From OFTM382 sp964352615 (lineage in GTDB: Bacteria > Planctomycetota > Phycisphaerae > Phycisphaerales > UBA1924): a stretch of DNA of 64,000 nucleotides. A program made the position numbers and the translations under genes. Shown one piece after another: positions 52,604 to 62,821 of this stretch. Below the pieces are notes generated by a model. That model had not been told where the DNA came from, made no database searches, and saw only the letters and a list, made by a program, of their open reading frames with translations. Each line of letters opens with the position of its first letter. Position 1 is the first letter of the stretch. Where the stretch lies: contig CAYGSG010000005.1 in NCBI GenBank assembly GCA_964352615.1, positions 1-64,000 of the forward strand, read 5' to 3'.

Positions 52604-53439
52604 TGCCCGAAGAACTCTTTTCACGTAAATACATGCCCGACATCCATATACCACCGATCACCCATTGCCGATATCGATATCCTTTATTGCTTGGCCCACT
52701 CTCGACACGTCTGGGGACAGCGAAGGACGTCTGTGAACAATATCCGAAGCAGAAATGCGGCCTCCGGGCCTCCCGGGGGCAAAAAAACTCTGAAATTCCG
52801 CTTCCGCGCTTGGCTTGGCTCTGCGCATTCTGTGGGGGAGCCCTGTGGTTCACCCACGGTTGGGGTATCACCAAGGCAGATCCTCTTGCTGCGAGCTTCA
52901 GCGAGTCCGATGCCGAGCACAAGGCCGAGATGCATGATGCAACGATTGCAGACATCCATATTCACTCTGACTTACGCCAATCGCTGCCGCCGCATTCGTG
53001 CCCGCACGCTATGGACCTCGCCCGTGACGCTCTGGGCCTATTCAGTCCTGACCCAAGCTGCCACACTCGTGAGAACGGATACGGAGCGGAACCTCGCAGA
53101 AACTCTGTCGGTTGGGGGTAATGAAAGTTTCTGGGTACCCAAGCTGAAATCATCTGGGCGACACTCTTGGTGGCAACTCTGTTTGGGGAAACCAGCGAGG
53201 GGAGGCTCGATGGCATGGCAAAATGGCTGCATAGACAAAACGCACGGCTTAGCCAGGGGAATGCAAATAGGTTTTTTAACAATTTTTTACAACGGCGTGT
53301 CCCGCTCCCAAGCGCTGAGACGCATTCATACACAGTAGATCGCATTGCGATCTGGGAACCGCGCTTACGAGAACGAGCATACAAACAAGCGTGGCTTCCT
53401 GTCGGGCCACGCTGTAACAACCCGAAGAAGGACCACGCT
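52604..53439. other. Gene-poor spacer between divergent sigma and Sel1 genes
   Basis: About 840 bp. Frames on both strands (for example plus 52780-53121, with GGALWFTHGWGITKADPLAA) show no recognisable family and poor context. Near the Sel1 gene there is an AT-rich stretch at ~53265-53295, a 7-bp inverted repeat AGATCGC-ATT-GCGATCT at 53337-53353 and an 8-bp hairpin AGCGTGGC/GCCACGCT at 53388-53413, immediately before the ribosome-binding site. The last two could be an operator and a leader structure. Confidence 0.5.
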
Positions 53440-55496
53440 ATGTTGACTAGGTCACAATATAATAGTGTACATCCCTCAGATGCTGTTTCTATGACAGAGT
53501 TTCACTGGCCGCGCATCGCGGCGAGTAGCAAGATTGGGCTGGCAACGACGTATATCTGCTATCTTGTCATCGCGGCTGCTGCAAGTTTAGGCAATGCCTT
53601 AGTACAGCCTTCGCTCAGCGCTCAGCAGGACGACGCGAGCCAGATGGCCACCCAGCAAGTAGCCGCCGAGAACGGTGATGCTGACGCCCAGTTCAAGCTT
53701 GGTATCCGTTACGTCACTGGCCGCGGCGTAACAAGGAATGACTCAGAAGCGGTGAAGTGGTTCCGCCTTGCGGCGGAACATGGGCATGCTGATGGCCAAG
53801 CGAGCCTCGGCATCATGTACGTCAATGGCCTCGGCGTACAGAAAGATGACTCTGAAGGAGAGCGGTGGTTGCGGCTGGCGGCGGAGAAGGGGCACGCAGT
53901 AGCGCAGTACAACCTTGCGCTGCTGTACGATGGCATAGAGGGAAAAGAGCAAGAAGAAGCCGTCCGGTGGTATCGCNNNNNNNNNNNNNNNNNNNNNNNN
54001 NNNNNNNNNNNNNNNNNNNNNNNNNNNNNNNNNNNNNNNNNNNNNNNNNNNNNNNNNNNNNNNNNNNNNNNNNNNNGCTGTACGATGGCATAGAGGGAAA
54101 AGAGCAAGAAGAAGCCGTCCGGTGGTATCGCATGGCTGCTGAGCAAGGGCACTTAGCTGCCCAATATAATCTTGGCAGGATGTACGGGAGTGGGCGTGGA
54201 GTGGCCAAAGACTTGGCCGAGACATCGAGGTTGTTCCGGCGGGCTGCGGAGAAGGAACACTCACAAGCGCAGGTCGAACTCGCCTGGATGTATGCGAATG
54301 GCGTAGGATTCGAACGAGACGATGCCGAGGCGACAAAGTGGTACCGCCGCGCCTCGGGCATAGGGAATGCGAGCGCTCAGAACATACTTGGATTGTGGTA
54401 TGAGCATGGCCAAGGCGGACTGGCGCAGGACGCTACTGAAGCAGTCTCATATTACCGCCTTGCCGCTGAGCAAGGGGATGCTGTAGGCCAGAACAATCTA
54501 GCCCGTATGTATGACAACGGAATGGGTGTTCCAAGCGATGCTGAGGAGGCGGTACGGTGGTATCGCCTTGCGGCCGAGCAAGGGTACCCTGTCGGCCAGA
54601 ACAACCTTGGTGTTATGTACACGAATGGCAGGGGTATTCCCCGCAACCATGATGAAGCGGTCCGGTGGTTTCGCTTGGCGGCCAAGCAAAATTACGCTCT
54701 TGCCCAGAACAATCTCGGCGCGATGTACGACAATGGAACGGGTGTTGCTCGTAGCGCAGAGGAAGCCGTCCGGTGGTATCGCCTTGCGGCGGAGCAGGGT
54801 TACCCGGTGGCGCTATGCAACCTTGGCATGATGTACGCCAATGGTCATGGTGTCCACCATGATGACGCAGAAGCAGTGCGACTGTATCGCCTTTCGGCTG
54901 AGCAGCGATATGCCGTTGCTCAGAATAATCTCGGCATCATGTACGACAGTGGAAGAGGTGTCCTTCGTAGCGAAGAGGAAGCAGTCCGATGGTATCAGAT
55001 GGCTGCTGAGCAGGGGTATCCTGCTGCTCAGTATAACTTAGGACTTATGTATCTTGATGGAAGAGGTATAACTCGAAACAGTGCCGAGGCGGTACGACTG
55101 TTCCGGATGGCGGCCGAGCAAGGGCACGCGAATGCCCAGTATAATGTTGGCGTAATATACATGAACGGCAGTGGGGTATTGCAGGATTATGCTGAAGCGG
55201 TAAAGTGGCTCCAGATGGCAGCCGAGCAGGGAAATGCAAAGGCACAGAGCAACCTTGGCATAATGTATGCAAATGGCAGAGGCGTGGCGCGCAGTGATGC
55301 GGAGGCAGTGCGATTGTACCGCTTGGCAGTGCAGCAAGGTGACGACGGGGGCCAGTTCAACCTCGGGCTGATGTACTCGAGTGGAAGAGCAGTGGCGATA
55401 GACGAGGCCGAAGCTGTTCGCTTGTGGCGAGCATCTGCACGGCAGGGCAACCCCGCCGCCCAGCAAGCACTTCAAAGGTATGGCTTGAATTGGTGA
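53440..55496 (+). CDS. Sel1-repeat protein, interrupted by an assembly gap
   Basis: An exported or membrane-anchored protein (helix IGLATTYICYLVIAAAASLG) followed by about 15 Sel1 (TPR-like) repeats of 36 residues with the form AQ.NLG.MY..G.GV..D..EAVRWYR.AAE. The 100-N gap lies in repeat three. The frames on the two sides differ as drawn, but removing the N run and one of the two flanking 55-bp copies joins them in frame to ~633 residues. AAGGA lies 7 nt before ATG 53440. Sel1 proteins are scaffolds, often in stress or virulence signalling. The GC content and codon use look lower than in the backbone genes. Confidence 0.85.
53922..54131. repeat. Identical 55-bp copies flanking the assembly gap
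   Basis: Positions 53922-53976 and 54077-54131 are identical over 55 bp, starting GCTGTACGATGGCATAGAGG and ending GGTGGTATCGC. They abut the N run exactly on both sides, as two contig ends sharing one assembly k-mer would. Confidence 0.9.
53977..54076. other. Assembly gap (100 N)
   Basis: A run of exactly 100 N, the default filler for a gap of unknown length. No sequence can be read. The translations drawn across it are not real. Confidence 0.98.
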
Positions 55497-55681
55497 GGCT
55501 CTTCTAGGCAATGGAGAGATAATCTGACAACCCGACAAATGCGGCCCTGCCTTCATGCGCGTAAGTGATGCATGCTCCGAGATGCTCGCAAGTAGTCGCT
55601 CCTCACACACCAAGCTGAAAGCAGAGTTTCCACTACTCCTCCACAAAATATGACGAGCTGTTGTCCCCTGGCCTCCCTCGA

Positions 55682-55710
55682 TTACGCGACTGTTGTCTCA
55701 GAAGTATAAT
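55682..55710 (+). promoter_or_regulatory. Sigma-70-like promoter of the LEPR/lipase gene
   Basis: TTACGC at 55682-55687, a 17-bp spacer and a perfect TATAAT at 55705-55710. GGAG follows at once, 7 nt before GTG 55722. Confidence 0.65.
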
Positions 55711-55721
55711 GGAGTTCCCCA

Positions 55722-58700
55722 GTGTCTAAGTCTCGCATGCCGACCCGCGGTGCTATCGATTGCCTGGAGGTTTTGGAGCCCCGCTGCCTGCTGACCAGCG
55801 TTTGGGCGGCCGATCTTGCCGGGCCGGTGTTCGACGCCGACAACGAAGTCACATCGGCCATCCTCGACGATAATCGCATCGGCTTGCTCCGCAGCGAGGG
55901 CTCAGGTACCCGGCTGGACTACTTCGCCAGGGACATCGAGGGCTCGCCCACGGCGTGGACGGCTCTGTTCGACCACGATATCGAAGAAGCCACCTTCGCT
56001 GGAGATGGGAGCCTGGCGGGCATCGGGTGGTTCCAGACCAGTGGCGGCCATCGCGATCAGGGCATTGGCCTCTTCGCACCGCAGACCAGCGATCCTTATG
56101 CTGTGCTTGTGGCCGACGAGAACGGGCCCTTTGGTTACATGGCTGGTTCGGGTCTGAGCTCTCCAAACGCGTTCACAGCGCGCATGAACCTCGTGTTGCG
56201 TGACAACTACCTACTCGACACCCAGCCGCTAGCCGCCAGCGATTTCGAGGTGCGGTACATGGGTGTGGCGGGGGGTGTCGTGCTGAATGCCAGCATCGTG
56301 CAGACCACGCCAATGTCCACCCCGCTTCAAGAGGTGAATGTCGTGCTTGAGGTGCCCGTGGTGGGTGTCGGGTATTACCGAGTGACTCTGCGCGAGGGTT
56401 CCATCATTGACTTGGCGGGCAACACGAATGGAGAGGTTCTCCTCGGCTCGACGTACTTTTCCCAAGACAACCATGGCCGCCCGGTCGGGCAAGTGTGGAC
56501 AGCGCCATCGGCACCGTCCCCAGCGCCGCAAAGGCCATGGGAGTTGATGCCAGTGATCTCGGTGCAAGGTGCGGAAGCTCTGTTTGACGGCTCCTTCCGT
56601 GGTTCTTCCGCGTCGGGCTCGGGAGATGCGACCGTGCTGGTGTATCAGACCGAACGAACCGACACCGAAGGCGAGCAGGTGCAAGGGTTTGTAAGTTGGG
56701 ACGGAACGGGGCAGTCGACTCTTGCTTTCGACGAAGTCTCGATCGAGCCAATCCAGATGATCGACGGTGGTCGCGTATTGGGGTTCGAGATCGACGCCCA
56801 GCAGGGGTTTGCGATTTCTCTCGTCATGTGGGAAGGCCCCGGCCGCGGCGTGAGCGTCCTAGTCGATCCAGACGGGCTCAACGCAGGCGGACTGATTCCC
56901 GGCTCGGTCCACATGTCCCAAGATGGCTCAGCTCTGGTATTCAGCACACTGGACCTAACAGCGGCAGGAATGAAGATCTGGTTCGCCCACAGTGACACGG
57001 GCTGGGAAACCATGCCGATCTTTGAGTCAAGCCAGGGTTCGGTTGATCCTGCTCAGCCTCTCGCCAGTGGCACACTTACTACAAGCATCAACGGCATCCT
57101 CGGGCTGGTCGAGGGGCCGGAGGAGCAGACGCCCACGGGCGGCGACCGCGTGTACACGGTGCTCTATACCGCCATCGAGCAGGGCAACCTCTCCGAGGGC
57201 GATCCGCTCCAAGGCGGGGCAGGATCCGAGGCTCTCTACCGGACCGCCATCATGTCCGGGCAGATTCTCTTCAGGCCCGGGCAAGCCGAAGATCGGGTGA
57301 TCAGCGGTCAGCCGGAAACCATAGCGTTTGCTGAGTACCGCGCAAGCCAACTTGGAATCGATTACACAGGCCTCCGAGCCGGCGCTGAGCGCGCAGAGGC
57401 AGCAGAACAGGTGCTCGACGACCAAGTGGTCTCCGTGGGCTGGCTCAATCGGCCCATAAACGCCCAAGGGCTTGTGGGCCTGCGGGCACAGATCGCCGGC
57501 GACAGTGACGACCAGCAGTTTGCGGTTGTCGAACGCTTGGGATTGCGGCCACTGCTGATCCTGCCAGGCATCTTCGGCACCATGCCCGCCTTGAGCTTGA
57601 ACCCCTTTGCCAGCCCAGTGGAGAATTGGCTCCTAAACCGTGGCGTGCACCCGGACACGCTAATCATCGAGCCTATGGCCAGGACCTACGACGACTTAAT
57701 CGCCTCGCTCCAGTTGCCGCATGTAGGGTACACACTTGGTTCGGACCTGTTCGTGGCGACATACGACTGGCGCATGCCGCCCGCACCGGTGCACGAGGCT
57801 ACTGGCGTTGACCTGGCCGCGCCTTGGCAGCGCGATGTCAATGGGGAGGTGTCGGGTGTGCGCATCAACTCACTGGGAGATAATCCAACCTTTCACCACG
57901 GCATTGATTATCTAACGTATTGGATCGACCGCGCTGAGGAGGCGTGGCGTCAACAGCATCCACATCGCGAGCTGCCGAGCGTCGATATCTACGCCCATTC
58001 GACCGGCGGACTGGTAGCGAGGTCGTACATCCAGAGCAATCTCTTCGGGAAGAAGATCGTTGATGGCCAGGGAGCCGAGTTGGAGCCCCTGCCCACGGTC
58101 AACAGGCTGATCTCGATGGCCGTTCCGCACGAGGGCGCGCCCAAGGCGTGGAACTTGCTCAATGACAACTTAGCAATAGATGGATTCTACAAGCAGTTCA
58201 TCGGGCAGTTGGTCTGGTCAGCCTACAAGAAGGTGACCGAGAAAGGCCTGGTCATCACTAGCCCCATCGCAGGCGACACCATCGATACCGCCCGGCTCGC
58301 TCACGCCGTATCCCATCGATGGTTCCGCACGCAGGCCGAGGCGTTCATCCACATGTACATCCCCACGGGGCGAGCGCTGCTAGCAACCTATCCCTTTATT
58401 TATGAGGGAATCAAGCTGTTGACCGCCCCGGCACACCTGCAGAACACCCTCTCGATGGACCTAAATACCAGCACGATACAGTATTTGCACGATCGGGTGG
58501 AGGTTGTGTCGTTCTTCACGACGGACCTTCCAACCGTGGATAGCGCATGGCAATTAGTTGGTCCCCGCACACTCCCTCTCCTAGACGAATTCTCTACGCA
58601 GACAATTATTGCATTGGACATTTATAGTTATGTGGACGGCTATCGCGCACCGGCGCAGGGAGAAGCTTGGTGGCTTGACCGAGAGCGGTCGCATCTGGGT

Positions 58701-60008
58701 AACGGCGACGCGACGGTGCCGCTGCGATCCGCGGCCCTGTTCCGCGATGCCCTGCGGTCTCGTAGCCGCCCGTTCACAGGACTGGACCACAACGCACTCA
58801 ATTCGGACCTAGTTGTGCAGGCCGCCGTGCTCAAGGAACTGGGCATCGCTTCGTCAGCCGACGACATGGAGGAGGGACGGTACTCGGGCTTATTGTCGAG
58901 CTTGGGGCAGGCGGGCGGCCGATGGATCGCCTTCTGGCGCGATCCCGTGGGGGCGTACGTCACTGACGCCCTTGGCCGACGCTCGGGTTGGTCGCCCGAG
59001 CACGGGTACCTCAGCGAGATCCCCGGCACATTTAACTATGGTGGATCGGAGGGGTGGACAGTTATCAGCGGCAACGACGATCTTGGACTGTTGACCATGA
59101 CCATCGTGGGTGTCGATCCCGAGTACGCGGTGCTGCTGGTCACCCAGTCCGCCAATGGCAGCGCCTCCACCGAGGTGTTCGAGGGCCAGATCGAGCCTGG
59201 GCAGAGTGTGCGTTCGCTGCTGCTGGCGTCTGTCGCGACGGCCGATGACTTCATCACATCGTTCCGTATGAGATTCGGAGCAGGTCTGTCTGACGACAAC
59301 TCCATAGTTCAGGAGTTGCTGAGGGTAGCTCCCGATGCGGCGTATTCACGAGCCGACTGGACTGCCGAGAACTACTGGTTCCAGGACAGTTCCGGGAATG
59401 TCTGGGCTCTTTGGCATGGTGGACCTGTGCATGTTCTGCCGGATGGCCAGCACCGCTGGGTGCTTGACAATCTCTCCGATAAGGCTGGTATCACAGATTC
59501 TAACTCATTTGAACCAGGCTCGATGAGCGGCGTGATCGCCTCTTGGCGTGCCTTCAGCATACAGGGCATCGCTGATGGGCAACTGGTTAGCCTCTGGTGG
59601 TCATTAGAATCAGGGCGGAAGGAATGGGGCAACAACAAAAACGGCTGGGTGCAAATCGCGTTCACCGAGCAGCAGTTCCGTGATCCAGCAACCACCGAGC
59701 CGCTGACCGATCTTCCAGAGTTTCGACCGTTCACCGAGACCCAGAGCAATGGGCGACTGACCTTTGACCCAAGGCCCGCGCGCGAATCCCTACACGGAGG
59801 GATGTCTGTGGTGCTCGTCGCAACGACCGGCGAGGTGTATGTCGCAACCTTCACCACGCCCCGCCAGGCAGCCGGAGTACTTGCACCAGATCGCACTAAC
59901 ATTTGGTTGTTGCAGCCATTAGGCCAGGTGGAGGGCTTGGATCGATTCGGCTTGCTACCGGATCTCATGGCCTACCGAGACAATTACCGATTGCTAGCCG
60001 GCGTATAG
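55722..60008 (+). CDS. Giant LEPR-type secreted protein with alpha/beta-hydrolase (LCAT/lipase-like) domain
   Basis: A 1428-residue protein. The N-terminus has CLEVLEPRCLLTS (~14-26), the LEPR/LExRxLL motif found at the start of large planctomycete secreted proteins. Residues ~27-600 are beta-rich with no clear family. A lipase-like alpha/beta-hydrolase starts at LLILPGIFGT (~609). The nucleophile Ser757 is in YAHSTGGLVAR. A likely Asp is in GNGDATVPL (~995) and the His in GLDHNAL (~1022), the order used by LCAT-type acyltransferases and lipases. The C-terminal ~350 residues are again beta-rich. An ester lipid or polymer substrate is plausible. Confidence 0.8.
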   Translation: MSKSRMPTRGAIDCLEVLEPRCLLTSVWAADLAGPVFDADNEVTSAILDDNRIGLLRSEGSGTRLDYFARDIEGSPTAWTALFDHDIEEATFAGDGSLAGIGWFQTSGGHRDQGIGLFAPQTSDPYAVLVADENGPFGYMAGSGLSSPNAFTARMNLVLRDNYLLDTQPLAASDFEVRYMGVAGGVVLNASIVQTTPMSTPLQEVNVVLEVPVVGVGYYRVTLREGSIIDLAGNTNGEVLLGSTYFSQDNHGRPVGQVWTAPSAPSPAPQRPWELMPVISVQGAEALFDGSFRGSSASGSGDATVLVYQTERTDTEGEQVQGFVSWDGTGQSTLAFDEVSIEPIQMIDGGRVLGFEIDAQQGFAISLVMWEGPGRGVSVLVDPDGLNAGGLIPGSVHMSQDGSALVFSTLDLTAAGMKIWFAHSDTGWETMPIFESSQGSVDPAQPLASGTLTTSINGILGLVEGPEEQTPTGGDRVYTVLYTAIEQGNLSEGDPLQGGAGSEALYRTAIMSGQILFRPGQAEDRVISGQPETIAFAEYRASQLGIDYTGLRAGAERAEAAEQVLDDQVVSVGWLNRPINAQGLVGLRAQIAGDSDDQQFAVVERLGLRPLLILPGIFGTMPALSLNPFASPVENWLLNRGVHPDTLIIEPMARTYDDLIASLQLPHVGYTLGSDLFVATYDWRMPPAPVHEATGVDLAAPWQRDVNGEVSGVRINSLGDNPTFHHGIDYLTYWIDRAEEAWRQQHPHRELPSVDIYAHSTGGLVARSYIQSNLFGKKIVDGQGAELEPLPTVNRLISMAVPHEGAPKAWNLLNDNLAIDGFYKQFIGQLVWSAYKKVTEKGLVITSPIAGDTIDTARLAHAVSHRWFRTQAEAFIHMYIPTGRALLATYPFIYEGIKLLTAPAHLQNTLSMDLNTSTIQYLHDRVEVVSFFTTDLPTVDSAWQLVGPRTLPLLDEFSTQTIIALDIYSYVDGYRAPAQGEAWWLDRERSHLGNGDATVPLRSAALFRDALRSRSRPFTGLDHNALNSDLVVQAAVLKELGIASSADDMEEGRYSGLLSSLGQAGGRWIAFWRDPVGAYVTDALGRRSGWSPEHGYLSEIPGTFNYGGSEGWTVISGNDDLGLLTMTIVGVDPEYAVLLVTQSANGSASTEVFEGQIEPGQSVRSLLLASVATADDFITSFRMRFGAGLSDDNSIVQELLRVAPDAAYSRADWTAENYWFQDSSGNVWALWHGGPVHVLPDGQHRWVLDNLSDKAGITDSNSFEPGSMSGVIASWRAFSIQGIADGQLVSLWWSLESGRKEWGNNKNGWVQIAFTEQQFRDPATTEPLTDLPEFRPFTETQSNGRLTFDPRPARESLHGGMSVVLVATTGEVYVATFTTPRQAAGVLAPDRTNIWLLQPLGQVEGLDRFGLLPDLMAYRDNYRLLAGV

Positions 60009-60204
60009 GCAAGACGCAGGGTGACCGAGTTCAGGTTGGCAACAGATGTCGCAAGGGGCACGGAGTCCGGAGCGACCACAAGTGTAAGGGCGGGCGTGGC
60101 CGCATGTCTCCACTGCTCGTTACTCAGTATGCCTCTTTAAAACACCGCGAGGGCAATCACTAGATCACCGCTCGCCCCAACGCACTGCCATGCGGAGAAC
60201 AGTA

Positions 60205-61863
60205 ATGATACGCAAGTGTTCGCAACCACCATATACGGCACCAGTTATCCGCTCTGTTGTATGCATCTTTGCGGCCATTGCCATGATGGGCGCATGTGGC
60301 GAAGCGGCCGACAGTGGGGGCAAACCAACGCAAGGCTCTGGCTCGGTCATCGCCATCAAGAATGTGGTAGAGATTACTGATCAGATTGCAGCTACGATCG
60401 AATACCGTATCGGGTACTGGCTGGAAGTATCCGGCGATGTTGATGGCGCTTGGAAGGCGTACGAGCGCTCCGCAAATCTTGATCCTGCCGCTTATAGCGC
60501 GCTTTCGGCCATGGCATCCATGGCATACGAGCGAGGCGATGACGAGGAAGCTGTCCAGTTGCTTACCAAGGCGATATCGGCTGATCCTGAGCTAGTAAAT
60601 GCATGGCATTTTGATGATGTAGAACTCGAAATTGAGAAACTAAGCCTGAGGCTATCCCAAAAACCACACGATCTCTACGCACTCTTGCGCAGAGGTTCTC
60701 TATTGCATGGACTGGATCGACTGGAGTCTGCTGAGGAGGATCTTCGGCTTGCTTCACAGATAGATCCACGCAGTATAGTTGCATTGCAGTTGCGAGCCAG
60801 TATCGCTCTCGGAAGTGAGCCACGGTTATCACGAGCGATATGCGACGAGTTAATTAGGACAGATCCAAGCAGGCCTCGCTCATACATGCAGCGTTCGTAT
60901 GCACACTTTAATATTGGCAACTACGAAGCGGCTCGGCAAGACATTGAACACGCTATTCGGCTGCAGCCAATACCTCTCGCGATTCGTCGCCGGGGTCTGT
61001 GCCGCTTTCTTGCGGGCGATAGTGAGGGCGCGATTGCCGATTATATGCTATTTCTCTATGAGCGACCAGAGGCGAGCGTCAGTCCTATAGGAGAAGAAGC
61101 ACAAGTGCTTGCAATGTGCACAGAGCGGATCGAGAGCGATGCGGATGATCATTTTGCGCTGTTTTTGCGGGGGGCAATTCGTGAACAGCAGAACCGATAT
61201 GATGCAGCAATTCAGGATCTTTCTGCGGCCGTCACCTTGTCGCCGGACTCTGCATTATATCACATCGTGCTTGCTCGCGCACACTTTAATAGTCGTGCTA
61301 CGGCACCACTGCAAGGAGAGTACTTGCTGCTCTCTCTTAGGAGCAGTAAGCGTGCAGTTGATCTCGCTCCCCGTCACCCTGCGGCAGTCGGGGATCTTGC
61401 GCACGGCTTACTGCGCACCGGAGACTACGGCGAGTCGGCAGAAGCAGCGATGCATGCGACACAGACCCAGCCTGATTACGCAGGCGCCTGGCTGACACTG
61501 GCGATTGCCAGTGCTCGCAACAACAATCAAAGACTGGCCGCGCGGTCGTGGAGCATCGCCGGTTTGCTCGATGCAGATCTGCTCTACTTTATCACCGACG
61601 AGCATGGTCGGTATGACCGGCTGTCCGCAAGTCTTATGGAGAATCCTGCAGCGGTCGTGCGCCGATTTGAACGCGCGAATATGTTTGCCATGAATAATTA
61701 TAGTGAGCGTGCGTTGCGAGAATACGCAACGTGCTTAGCTGATCACTCTGACTTTGTTCTTGCTCACCATAACATTGGTGCCATTCTATGTCAGAATGGG
61801 CGACATGAAGAAGGCATCGCATCCCTGAGACGGGCACTTCAGCATGCCGAGTCGTTGCGTTAA
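60205..61863 (+). CDS. TPR-repeat lipoprotein
   Basis: A 552-residue lipoprotein: signal with lipobox MMGAC, then about ten TPR-like units (DGAWKAYERSANLDPAAYSA, NRYDAAIQDLSAAVTLSPDS). GGAG at 60194-60197 lies 7 nt before ATG 60205, so this start is preferred to ATG 60190. Codon use is visibly more AT-rich than in the backbone (many TTA, ATA and GAT codons), suggesting acquisition. It lies 10 bp before an IS5-type element. It has no specific relative that I can name; a periplasmic scaffold is likely. Confidence 0.78.
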   Translation: MIRKCSQPPYTAPVIRSVVCIFAAIAMMGACGEAADSGGKPTQGSGSVIAIKNVVEITDQIAATIEYRIGYWLEVSGDVDGAWKAYERSANLDPAAYSALSAMASMAYERGDDEEAVQLLTKAISADPELVNAWHFDDVELEIEKLSLRLSQKPHDLYALLRRGSLLHGLDRLESAEEDLRLASQIDPRSIVALQLRASIALGSEPRLSRAICDELIRTDPSRPRSYMQRSYAHFNIGNYEAARQDIEHAIRLQPIPLAIRRRGLCRFLAGDSEGAIADYMLFLYERPEASVSPIGEEAQVLAMCTERIESDADDHFALFLRGAIREQQNRYDAAIQDLSAAVTLSPDSALYHIVLARAHFNSRATAPLQGEYLLLSLRSSKRAVDLAPRHPAAVGDLAHGLLRTGDYGESAEAAMHATQTQPDYAGAWLTLAIASARNNNQRLAARSWSIAGLLDADLLYFITDEHGRYDRLSASLMENPAAVVRRFERANMFAMNNYSERALREYATCLADHSDFVLAHHNIGAILCQNGRHEEGIASLRRALQHAESLR

Positions 61864-61874
61864 GCAGTTAGGTC

Positions 61875-62821
61875 GTGTCTGACGGATCGGATTTCCGGCG
61901 CATGACCGGGTTGCGCATTGCTTGGTCTTCACCGAAGCTGCTTTGCATCGGAGGCCACGGACCCGGTCTCCTGTGAGGAGGCCGGATGCCGCCCAAGCGA
62001 CGATACGAACTGACCGACGAGCAGTGGGCGCTGATCGCGTCATTGATGCCCAAGCGCAAGCCCGGTGGGCGGTGGAACGACCACCGTACCACCCTCGACG
62101 GCATGATGTGGGTGCTCAAGAGCGGCTCGCCCTGGCGTGACATGCCCGAACGCTACGGCTCGTGGAAGAGCGTCTACGGCCGATTCCGACGCTGGACCGC
62201 CGACGGCACGATCGACAAGATCCTCGCCCGCCTGCGTTACAAGCTCGATGCCGACGGCTTCATCGACTGGGACGTCTGGTGCGTCGATGGCAGCAACATC
62301 CGTGCGCACGGTTCCGCGGCGGGCGCGTCGGAAGCCTCAAAGAGCAGGCCGGACGAGCCTCTGGACCACGCCCGTGGTCGTTCACGTGGCGGGTGGGGAT
62401 CCAAGGTCCACCTCGTGACCTTTGGCAACGGCGTGCCGCTGGCGGTGACGGTGACGGCGGGTCAGGCGCACGAAACCAAGAGCTTTGAGTCGGCGATGGA
62501 CGCCGTGCGTCCGAAGTATCGGCGTCCGACGTGGGTGCTCGGCGACAAGGGGTACAGCTACCCGCGTGTGCGCGCCTGGTGCGAGCGTCGCGGCGTCTGG
62601 GACGTGATCCCGCAGCGCTCGGACCAGCTCCGTCGTGAGGGCCGGCGCGTCATCAGCCGGGCGATCTACAAGGGGCGTAATGTGGTCGATCGGTGCGTGG
62701 GATGGCTCAAGCACAACCGCCGGCTCGGCACGCGCTACGAGAAGCTCGCGGTCCACTACCTTGCGATGGTCAAGCTCGCCTTCGTCAGCAGGTATCTCCG
62801 ACTGTTGGAGCCGTCAGACAC
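61875..62821 (+). mobile_element. IS5-type insertion sequence, about 950 bp
   Basis: Terminal inverted repeats GTGTCTGACGG at 61875-61885 and CCGTCAGACAC at 62811-62821 are perfect over 11 bp; with neighbouring bases (GGTC- versus GGCC-) the ends may extend 4 nt outward. It carries a single transposase gene. A target duplication cannot be identified with confidence. A diverged remnant of the opposite end of a related element lies at 48698-48770 in the reverse orientation. Confidence 0.85.

Noticed and set aside
52604..52955. N-terminal extension of the ECF sigma factor
   Set aside because: The extension has no sigma-family similarity, and region 2 starts normally from ATG 52592.
52780..53121. 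Plus-strand frame in the sigma/Sel1 spacer
   Set aside because: No ribosome-binding site at a plausible start, no family signal, and competing frames on the other strand.
53865..54093. Translations running across the N run
   Set aside because: Unknown bases cannot be translated; frames on the two sides only join after removing 155 nt.
53640..55460. Regular ~108-bp periodicity that could suggest a CRISPR-like or satellite array
   Set aside because: It is coding Sel1 repeats of 36 residues with diverged DNA; there are no spacers and no constant short repeat.
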